From Caccovicinus sp964425595 (lineage in GTDB: Bacteria > Bacillota > Clostridia > Lachnospirales > Lachnospiraceae): a DNA stretch of 40,178 nucleotides. The stretch spans positions 1 to 40,178 of the forward strand of contig CAYRMW010000018.1 of assembly GCA_964425595.1 (NCBI GenBank), given 5' to 3'. The notes beneath the pieces were generated by a model. The model was given only the letters and a program-made list of their open reading frames with translations, did no database searches and had not been told where the DNA came from. Below, piece by piece: positions 7,383 through 13,893 of the stretch. Position 1 is the stretch's first letter; every line of letters starts with the position of its first letter. Both the position numbers and the translations under genes were made by a program.

Positions 7383-9692
7383 TCATTCATTTCCGGAAGA
7401 CTCTGTCTCAGCCGTCCCGGCGTCCGAATCCTCCGAAGACGCCTGCGCCGTCTCTTCCGCTCCGGTCTCTGCCGCGCTGCTTTCTTCTGACGCCTGTTCG
7501 GCCGCCTGGGACGTGCCGCTTTCCCTCTGGCCGTCCTGGCTCTCCACACCAGGAAGCGCTGCCGGAATACCCGACGTTTCTCCATCCTGCTCGATGTATT
7601 CATCCGTCTCGTAAACCTTGGTCTCCTCTTCTTCCTCTCCGGTCTCTTCCGCCGCCGTTTCTTCGCTCTCTCCTGTCGAGATGCCTTCCTCCTGCGGCAG
7701 CTGCGCCTGCACTTCTTCCGGCACTTCGATGTCCTCGGTATCCGGGAACACATTCATATAAGGCAGGATCTCGGCGAGGATCTGCTGCACAATATTGCCG
7801 GCATAGGAGCTGTGGGCCTGCTCATCGGTGTGCGGCGTATCGATCACCACGTACACCAGAACCTGCGGGTCGTCCACCGGCGCGAATCCGGCGAAGGATA
7901 CCACATAGTTCCCGTTTCCCCGCGGGTACTTCTCTGCCGTTCCCGTCTTTCCGCCTACCTTATAGCCCTCCACCTGGGCCGCGCTTCCCGTCCCTTCGGA
8001 TACGGTCCTGTAAAGCGCCTCCTTGATGAACTGGGCCGTGGAATCGGATACCGTCTCCCGGACCAGTGTGGCCTCGATCTTTTTGACGACCGAACCGCTC
8101 TCGTTTAAGATCTGCTTTACCACATGCGGCTCATAGTACGAACCGCCGTTGATCACGGAACAGTACGCCGCCGCCATCTGAATCATCGTACAGTTGTAAT
8201 TCTGGCCGAATGCGTTGGTGGCCAGATCGGTCACGCCCATGTCGTCCTCATGGTAGACCAGGGTGCCGGTATCCGCCTCGCCGGGCAGATCGATCCCGGT
8301 CTTTGATCCGAAGCCGAAAAGCTCCTGATACTTGACAAAGCGCTCTTTCCCGATCATCGCCACCATCTGCATGATAGCGTCATTGCAGGACTGCATCAGC
8401 GTCTCCGCCACGGTCAGATTGCCATGGCCGGTGCGCTTGACGCACTTGATCGACCATCCGCCCACTTCCTGGACGCCGTCGCAGAAAAACGTCTCGTTCC
8501 CCGTAAGGACGCCCTCCTCCAGCCCGGCTGCGATCGTAAAGATTTTCTGCGTGGAACCGGGCTCGTAAGTATCGCTGATGCAGAAGTTCCGCCATACCTT
8601 ATTCCATGCCACCTGCGTGCCCAGCGATATGACCTCGTCATCGGTGTAGTACTCCGACACCTGATCTTCGGTGATCCGGTCCTCATCTGGATTCTTGCGG
8701 TGGTAATCGTCGACCGCTTCCTCGAGGCCAAACTGCCAGATCTCCTCATCCGTATAGCGGTCCCCCAGATCTCTGGGATTGTTAAGATCAAACCGGTTCT
8801 TATTCGCCATCGCCAGGATCTCGCCGTTATTGGGATCCATGACGATCGCCGCGCTCATCTCGCTTCCCGTCGTCTCCTCCCACTCATCCAGGTATTTCTC
8901 CACGATCTTCTGGATATTCACATCAATGGTCGAGACGATGGTATGTCCATTCTCCGCGGGCTTGATGACCCGCTCCAGATTCGTTTCTTCATTCAGATAG
9001 CCGTATTCCCGGCCGTTCGTCCCGATCAGCTCATCGTTATAGTACTGCTCGATGCCGCCGTTTCCGTTGCTTCCGTCGCTCTGCGCGAACCCGATCATAT
9101 TGCAGGCCAGCGAATTGTAAGGATAGACACGCTGGTATTCGTCTTCAAACCATACGCCCTTGACGCGTTCCCTGGAACCGGCGTTTGAATACTCCGCATT
9201 CATCTGCTCTTCCAGCTCCTCAAACGCAGTCTTTTCGTCATAGGAAAGCCTTCTGGCGTAACGGATGTAGTAAGAATCCGACCGTTCAAGGATGAGTTCC
9301 CGGATCTCACTGGCATCATAGCCGAAGGCCTGAGTTAAAGCGGAAACCGTAGCTTCCAGGTAGCGTTCCTGATCCGACATGATCTGGTTCGCATCAATGA
9401 TCAGGTTATAGACCTTTTCGCAGGTAGCCAGATAGGTTCCGTTCCTGTCCACGATATCGCCCCTCTGATAAGGGATGACCCGGCTGTCATAGCGCTGCTG
9501 CGACAGCACGATCTGCGTATAATCCTCCTGCTTTGTCTGTACAATGTTATATAAAACTGCCGCTAATGCAAACAAAGCCAGCGTAATTACCAGTACGGTA
9601 ATCGCCAGCTTCTCCTGCATGTAATCCAAAAACTGCCTCGGACCAGCTTTGGGCTTTTTACCCGGCCCTTTAGTATTGTGGGATATCCTCAT
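7383..9692 (-). CDS. Class B penicillin-binding protein (FtsI/PBP2B/SpoVD type) with acidic tail
   Basis: Bitopic transpeptidase that cross-links septal (or cortex) peptidoglycan and pairs with the SEDS protein. 769 residues: short basic cytoplasmic end, one transmembrane helix (28-50), PBP dimer domain (about 60-240), transpeptidase domain with S380-T-Q-K383, S435-C-N437 and K582-T-G584. Cys417 and Cys436 lie 37 and 56 residues after the catalytic serine, near the spacing of the redox cysteines known in Bacillus SpoVD. There are no PASTA domains; instead the last 120 residues are extracellular, acidic and Ser/Glu/Ala-rich. It overlaps the ftsL 3' end by 23 bases and lacks a strong ribosome site, so coupled translation is likely. 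Whether it serves division, sporulation or both cannot be decided here. Confidence 0.93.
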   Translation of the reverse strand: MRISHNTKGPGKKPKAGPRQFLDYMQEKLAITVLVITLALFALAAVLYNIVQTKQEDYTQIVLSQQRYDSRVIPYQRGDIVDRNGTYLATCEKVYNLIIDANQIMSDQERYLEATVSALTQAFGYDASEIRELILERSDSYYIRYARRLSYDEKTAFEELEEQMNAEYSNAGSRERVKGVWFEDEYQRVYPYNSLACNMIGFAQSDGSNGNGGIEQYYNDELIGTNGREYGYLNEETNLERVIKPAENGHTIVSTIDVNIQKIVEKYLDEWEETTGSEMSAAIVMDPNNGEILAMANKNRFDLNNPRDLGDRYTDEEIWQFGLEEAVDDYHRKNPDEDRITEDQVSEYYTDDEVISLGTQVAWNKVWRNFCISDTYEPGSTQKIFTIAAGLEEGVLTGNETFFCDGVQEVGGWSIKCVKRTGHGNLTVAETLMQSCNDAIMQMVAMIGKERFVKYQELFGFGSKTGIDLPGEADTGTLVYHEDDMGVTDLATNAFGQNYNCTMIQMAAAYCSVINGGSYYEPHVVKQILNESGSVVKKIEATLVRETVSDSTAQFIKEALYRTVSEGTGSAAQVEGYKVGGKTGTAEKYPRGNGNYVVSFAGFAPVDDPQVLVYVVIDTPHTDEQAHSSYAGNIVQQILAEILPYMNVFPDTEDIEVPEEVQAQLPQEEGISTGESEETAAEETGEEEEETKVYETDEYIEQDGETSGIPAALPGVESQDGQRESGTSQAAEQASEESSAAETGAEETAQASSEDSDAGTAETESSGNE

Positions 9693-10152
9693 ATTGTCTT
9701 ACATACTCGCTTTCCGTCTTGTTATACAGAATGACCTGGTCTTTGTTCGCGTATACCATTCCTAAATCCTCTGTTGCTACTTCATACACGTAATCCAGAT
9801 CTACGTATGTATTAATGCTGGTCTCCAATGCGTCATTTTCTGATTTCAGCGTTTCAATTTCCGACTCCAGCGTCTCGATATTGTAGATGTGGGCCGTGAT
9901 CGAGGACTGCACCTGCAGATAACTGACGCAGAGATACAGCGTACAGATCGAGGCGATCGTCAGGACGATCACGCAGGGAAGATCCATCTGAAGGGCCTTC
10001 TCCTGATTCCTGCGCACTGTATGGCTGTGCCGGACTTGCTTCCGAACCTCTGTGGACGAATGACGGCGCGGAGCCTGACCCGGCTGCAGCTTGCGGACGG
10101 TGTTTCCATGAATATATTCCTGCGTTCTGTGTAAATTTTTCTTCTCCGCCAT
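9670..10152 (-). CDS. ftsL: FtsL-like divisome protein
   Basis: Small bitopic protein that scaffolds FtsQ and the septal synthase. The 160 residues comprise a basic cytoplasmic segment of about 55 residues, one transmembrane helix (about 57-79) and an extracellular coiled coil (about 88-115, heptads such as IETLESEIETLKSENDALE), followed by a tail of about 45 residues. GGAGGAG lies 7 bases before the ATG. FtsL is recognised by size, topology and place between rsmH and the PBP gene rather than by conserved residues. Confidence 0.85.
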   Translation of the reverse strand: MAEKKNLHRTQEYIHGNTVRKLQPGQAPRRHSSTEVRKQVRHSHTVRRNQEKALQMDLPCVIVLTIASICTLYLCVSYLQVQSSITAHIYNIETLESEIETLKSENDALETSINTYVDLDYVYEVATEDLGMVYANKDQVILYNKTESEYVRQYEDIPQY

Positions 10153-10181
10153 CGACCTGCTCCTCCCTTACGTTTATTCGT

Positions 10182-11144
10182 TTACGCCCCCGCTTCCGGA
10201 CCGGAAGCCAAAGCCTTTTCAAATACCCGCAGCTTCGCGCTCTTTGACCGCCGGTTCTCCCCCATCTCCTCTTGCGATGGGAGAACGGGCTTTCTTGTGA
10301 TCACCTTCCCCCTGCTCTTCTTCCCGCATACACAGATCGGGAACTCCGGCGGACAGGTGCACGGGTTTTCATTTTTTCTGAACTTATTTTTTACGATGCG
10401 GTCCTCCAGGGAATGAAAGGTGATGATCGCCAGCCTTCCCCCCGGGTTCAGCAGCCCGATCATCGCATCGATCGAATCCTCCAACACCCGGAGTTCGCCG
10501 TTTAACTCGATCCGCAGCGCCTGAAAAGTCTGCTTGGCCGGATGCCCGCCCGTGGCCCGGACCCGCATGGGGATCGCCGCCTTGACCGCTTCCGTCAACT
10601 GACCCGTAGTCCGGATCGGCTGCTCCTGGCGCATCCGTACGATGTGCCTGGCGATATTTCGGGCAAATCGCTCTTCGCCGTAATCCCGGATGATCCGATA
10701 CAGCTCCTCCTCGCCGCAGGTATTTACGATGTCCGCGGCAGTCCTCACCTGCCGCTGATCCATCCGCATGTCCAGAGGCGCATCTTCCCGATAGGTAAAT
10801 CCTCTCTCCGGCGTATCCAGCTGGTAGGAAGAAACGCCGAGATCCAGGTAGATCCCATCCACTCCCCCGATTCCCAGATCCGCAAGAACACGGGGAGTGT
10901 CCGCATAGTTGCTCCGTACGATGGTCACCCGGTCCGCGAATGCCTGAAGCCTCTCCGTCGCCGCACGGATCGCGTCCGCGTCCTGATCAATCCCGATCAG
11001 GCGTCCGCCATCGCCCAGCCTGGCACAGAGCAAAGAAGCGTGTCCTCCGCCGCCCAGAGTGCCGTCCACGTAGACCCCATCGGGCCTCACGCGCAGGCTG
11101 TCGATCGTCTCGTGCAGCAAAACGGATGTGTGTCCAAATTCCAT
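10182..11144 (-). CDS. rsmH: 16S rRNA (cytosine-1402-N4)-methyltransferase RsmH (MraW)
   Basis: Methylates N4 of C1402 in the ribosomal P site using S-adenosylmethionine. The 320-residue length is normal. Hallmarks: FGHTSVLLHE at the N terminus, the SAM-binding GTLGGGGH at 28-35, YLDLGVSSYQLD, RGFTYREDAPLDMRMD, ITFHSLEDRIVK and a CTCPPEFPICVCG cysteine cluster. Its ATG follows the mraZ stop directly (TAA then ATG), with the ribosome site inside mraZ, so the pair is tightly coupled. Confidence 0.97.
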   Translation of the reverse strand: MEFGHTSVLLHETIDSLRVRPDGVYVDGTLGGGGHASLLCARLGDGGRLIGIDQDADAIRAATERLQAFADRVTIVRSNYADTPRVLADLGIGGVDGIYLDLGVSSYQLDTPERGFTYREDAPLDMRMDQRQVRTAADIVNTCGEEELYRIIRDYGEERFARNIARHIVRMRQEQPIRTTGQLTEAVKAAIPMRVRATGGHPAKQTFQALRIELNGELRVLEDSIDAMIGLLNPGGRLAIITFHSLEDRIVKNKFRKNENPCTCPPEFPICVCGKKSRGKVITRKPVLPSQEEMGENRRSKSAKLRVFEKALASGPEAGA

Positions 11145-11570
11145 TTAGATTCCCAGTCCTTCCATATTCTCCGCGATCTCTTCCATGTCGTCGTAAGAAT
11201 TCGCTTCGACCCAGCGTTCTCTGGCCCAGATCTCAATGCGGCTCCCCACGCCGACCAGGACAGCGTCCTTGCCGATCCCGGCAAACTCACGGAGAACAGC
11301 CGGAAGGAGGATCCTTCCCTGCTTATCTACTTCACAGGCAGTGGCGCCAGCCAGAAAAAAGCGGGAGAACTTACGGGCGTTTGCATTGGTCAGGGGCAGG
11401 GCGTGGAGCTTTTCTTCCAGGGCTTTCCATTCAGCGTTCTCATACACAAACAGGCAGCCATCCAATCCTTTCGTCACCACGAATTCATCCCCAAGCTGCT
11501 CTCTGAACTTCGAAGGTACGATCAGACGTCCCTTCGCATCGACTGTATGATTGTACTCACCCATGAACAT
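11145..11570 (-). CDS. mraZ: Transcriptional regulator MraZ
   Basis: AbrB-fold DNA-binding protein that controls the dcw operon, including its own promoter, in bacteria where it has been studied. The 141 residues carry the two repeated family motifs: MGEYNHTVDAKGRLIVPSKF at 3-22 and CEVDKQGRILLPAVLREFA in the second half. The start MFMGEY matches the Bacillus protein. It is the first gene of the cluster, with a promoter and GTGG repeats immediately upstream. Confidence 0.97.
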   Translation of the reverse strand: MFMGEYNHTVDAKGRLIVPSKFREQLGDEFVVTKGLDGCLFVYENAEWKALEEKLHALPLTNANARKFSRFFLAGATACEVDKQGRILLPAVLREFAGIGKDAVLVGVGSRIEIWARERWVEANSYDDMEEIAENMEGLGI

Positions 11571-11626
11571 AACTTATCACCCGGCACCTGTCTTCCTGCA
11601 GCCAACCCACCCGACCGCCATCCCGT

Positions 11627-11653
11627 CCCACATTTTACCACTTTCCACCACTT
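11627..11653 (-). promoter_or_regulatory. Probable MraZ operator (tandem GTGG repeats)
   Basis: On the minus strand, GTGGTGGAAA, GTGGTAAAA and GTGGG follow one another with starts about 10 and 9 bases apart, i.e. one helical turn. They lie right at and after the predicted transcription start. MraZ is known to bind short tandem G-rich repeats before mraZ, so autoregulation is a sound inference. Confidence 0.65.
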
Positions 11654-11661
11654 GTATAATC

Positions 11662-11690
11662 ATTTTAGTACATCCCCAAAGAAATAGCAA
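11662..11690 (-). promoter_or_regulatory. Promoter of the mraZ-ftsZ dcw cluster
   Basis: TTGCTA (11685-11690) and TAAAAT (11662-11667) on the minus strand with a 17-base spacer. The GTGG operator begins about 10 bases downstream of the -10. Confidence 0.75.
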
Positions 11691-11714
11691 GGAATTTTTC
11701 CGGGAAAATCATAT

Positions 11715-11739
11715 GGGGGACTGAAATCTTCAGTCCCCC
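11715..11739 (-). terminator. Hairpin terminator after lgt
   Basis: Perfect 11-bp stem (GGGGGACTGAA with TTCAGTCCCCC) and 3-base loop, followed on the minus strand by ATATGATTTT. It separates lgt from the dcw promoter. The U-run is short. Confidence 0.65.
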
Positions 11740-11778
11740 CGCATACGTTCATCCGTTTTTGCCGGCCGTATTTTTGCT

Positions 11779-12684
11779 TTAATCCGCCTTTTGCGGCGCC
11801 GCCTCCGGCGTCTCTTTTCCCATCCTGCGCAGCCTGCCATGCTTCCAGATCAGCACGCCGGCCGCTGCCGCCGCCAGAAGCACGGAAAGGCACTGGGACA
11901 CCGGAAGCCCTGTCCCAAAGAAAATAAGCTGATCGGTCCGCAGCCCTTCGATCCAGGTCCTTCCCAGTCCATAGCCGAGGAGATAGATCCAGAACATCTC
12001 GCCTTCAAACTTCTTTCTCTTCCGGTACCAAAGCATGAAAAGCAGGACGCCGAGATTCCAGAGCGACTCATACAGAAACGTGGGATGCACCTGAATATAC
12101 TCCACGCCGTCCTCCACAATCTTATGTTTCAGAAGTTCCTGGGAGATCATCGACGGATTGATCAGCGACATCTTGATCCGCATGGCGAAAAGGCTGTCCG
12201 TATAGCCGCCGAAAGCCTCCGTGTTAAAGAAGTTTCCCCACCGGCCGATGATCTGGCCCAGGATCAGTCCCAGCACGCCGGTATCCGCCATCGACAGAAA
12301 CGATACCTTCCGCACCCGGGTAAACACAAGAAGGGTAAGCGCGGCGCCGATGACGCCGCCGTAGATCGCCAGGCCGCCGGCCCGCAGATTCAGGATCTGC
12401 AACAGATCATCTTTATAAGCATCCCACTCAAAGATCACATAGTAGGCCCTCGCGCCGATGATGGAAAAGATGATGGCGTAAAGCGCATAATCCAGATAAA
12501 GATCCGGGTCCTGCCCTCTCCGCTTCGCGTCACGCACAGCCAGCCAGATGCCCGCCAGCATCCCGCAGCCGATAATGATCCCATAAAAAGCGATCCGGAA
12601 CCCAAATACGCTGATGCTCCTGGGAAGATGCTCGATGGTGATCCCCAGATGCACAAAGCGCAGATCCGCTCCCGTTGTCGTCAT
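11779..12684 (-). CDS. lgt: Prolipoprotein diacylglyceryl transferase
   Basis: Membrane enzyme that transfers diacylglycerol from phosphatidylglycerol to the lipobox cysteine of prolipoproteins. The Lgt signature GQIIGRWGNFFNTEAFGG is at 143-160, with GGLAIYGGVIGA near 103, VHPTFLYES later and seven or so hydrophobic helices. The start is the ATG at 12684 (MTTTGADLRF, 301 residues): AGAGGAG lies 8 bases upstream. The open frame extends 71 codons further, but that part covers the promoter and looks non-coding. It is transcribed away from the nanA-like gene. Confidence 0.95.
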   Translation of the reverse strand: MTTTGADLRFVHLGITIEHLPRSISVFGFRIAFYGIIIGCGMLAGIWLAVRDAKRRGQDPDLYLDYALYAIIFSIIGARAYYVIFEWDAYKDDLLQILNLRAGGLAIYGGVIGAALTLLVFTRVRKVSFLSMADTGVLGLILGQIIGRWGNFFNTEAFGGYTDSLFAMRIKMSLINPSMISQELLKHKIVEDGVEYIQVHPTFLYESLWNLGVLLFMLWYRKRKKFEGEMFWIYLLGYGLGRTWIEGLRTDQLIFFGTGLPVSQCLSVLLAAAAAGVLIWKHGRLRRMGKETPEAAPQKAD

Positions 12685-12717
12685 GTATAATCTCCTCTCC
12701 GCCTTTGACTTCCCTAC

Positions 12718-12746
12718 ATTGTACTCCGAATCGACAGAAAAAGCAA
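12718..12746 (-). promoter_or_regulatory. Promoter of lgt
   Basis: TTGCTT (12741-12746) and TACAAT (12718-12723) on the minus strand with a 17-base spacer, 34 bases before the chosen lgt start. Confidence 0.7.
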
Positions 12747-12838
12747 TGTGTTTCGGCGCGGCGGAGTAGGCATGATATCCCGCTTCCCAGGAAATTTTAC
12801 TCTTCACGCAGAAGCTGTACCAATAGAGAAAAAAGTAG

Positions 12839-12844
12839 TATAAT
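12839..12844 (+). promoter_or_regulatory. -10 element of the nanA-like gene
   Basis: Consensus TATAAT 25 bases before the start codon. The -35 region (around 12815-12821) is poor, which suggests dependence on an activator or weak basal expression. Confidence 0.5.
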
Positions 12845-12868
12845 GCAGGTAAAAAGGAGGTAACTGCC

Positions 12869-13762
12869 ATGAAAACACGAGAACAACTGGGCGGCATCTA
12901 TGCCGCCAGCATCACCGCCTATGACGCGCAAGGCCGCGTTGACGCTGCCGCCCTGCAGGCGGTAATGCAGCGCAACCTGCAGGAAGGCGCCGCCGGGTTT
13001 TTTATCGGCGGAAGCAGCGGCGAATGTTTTCTGCTGACCGAAGCCGAGCGCATCCAGGTCTTTGAAGCGGCCGCAGCTTTCAAAGGCCAGGCCAACCTGA
13101 TCGCCCACGTGGGGGCCATTGGCACGGCGGAGGCCGTGCGCTATGCCAGAACTGCTATGGATCTGGGGTACGATTTCTGTGCCGCCACGCCTCCTTTCTA
13201 TTATGGCTTTTCGTCCAAGGAGATCTGCAGCTACTATTACGCCATCGCTGAGGCATCCGGCGCGCCGGTGCTGATCTACAACTTTCCTGGCAACACCCAC
13301 AAGGAATTTGATGTGGCAAATCCGGATTACATCACCCTTCTGCGCAGCGGAGCCATCCTTGGCGTAAAGCAGACCAACTACAATCTGTTCCAGATGGAGC
13401 GCATCCTGAACTTAAACCCCGAACTGATCGCCTTCGACGGCTATGACGAAACGATGGTGGCCGGCCAGGCTCTGGGGTGCATCGGTTCCATCGGCAGCAC
13501 ATTCAATATGATGCTTCCGCACTACAAAAAGATCTTTACTCTCTTCGATGAAGGGAAGCGGCAGGAGGCGCTTACTCTGCAGCATAAAGCCAACAACTGC
13601 ATGGAGGCCATGTGCCGGGTCGGCCTGATTCCGGCCATCAAGTACGTGCTGGCCCGCCAGGGTTATCCCGTGGGTGACGCCCGCGCCCCCTTCGCCCCGC
13701 TGAACGCCGACCAGAAAGCCTATGTGGATGCCGTACTGGAGCGGGACATGGTAACCGAATAA
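12869..13762 (+). CDS. N-acetylneuraminate lyase-like aldolase (DapA/NanA family)
   Basis: Class I TIM-barrel aldolase, most likely cleaving N-acetylneuraminate to N-acetylmannosamine and pyruvate. 297 residues, normal for the family. The substrate carboxylate motif GSSGE is at 48-52, the catalytic Tyr137 is in LIYNFPG, and the Schiff-base Lys167 is in GVKQTNYNLFQME; the KQT...L.QME pattern and the FDGYDE and GSIGSTFN motifs are those of sialic acid lyases rather than dihydrodipicolinate synthases. GGAGG stands 8 bases before the ATG. No transporter, kinase or epimerase of a sialic acid pathway is adjacent, so the true substrate remains open. Confidence 0.82.
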   Translation: MKTREQLGGIYAASITAYDAQGRVDAAALQAVMQRNLQEGAAGFFIGGSSGECFLLTEAERIQVFEAAAAFKGQANLIAHVGAIGTAEAVRYARTAMDLGYDFCAATPPFYYGFSSKEICSYYYAIAEASGAPVLIYNFPGNTHKEFDVANPDYITLLRSGAILGVKQTNYNLFQMERILNLNPELIAFDGYDETMVAGQALGCIGSIGSTFNMMLPHYKKIFTLFDEGKRQEALTLQHKANNCMEAMCRVGLIPAIKYVLARQGYPVGDARAPFAPLNADQKAYVDAVLERDMVTE

Positions 13763-13780
13763 CGTCTGTCCGCGAAGAGA

Positions 13781-13812
13781 GAAGGGGCTGTCAGGAAACC
13801 GACAGCCCCTTC
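13781..13812. terminator. Bidirectional terminator between convergent nanA-like gene and ppdK
   Basis: Perfect 12-bp stem (GAAGGGGCTGTC with GACAGCCCCTTC) and 8-base loop between two converging genes. U-content after the stem is moderate on both strands. Nothing else is seen in 13763-13893. Confidence 0.75.
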
Positions 13813-13893
13813 ATTCTGCTATTCTGTTGTCATCTGATCAGCCGGCCGGCTTTGCCGTAAAATCTTCAATACCACGGCAGCTCAAAGGAAGGA

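Noticed and set aside
7383..10152. Basic FtsW tail and acidic PBP tail as an electrostatic pair
   Set aside because: By predicted topology the FtsW tail is cytoplasmic and the PBP tail extracellular, so they cannot meet.
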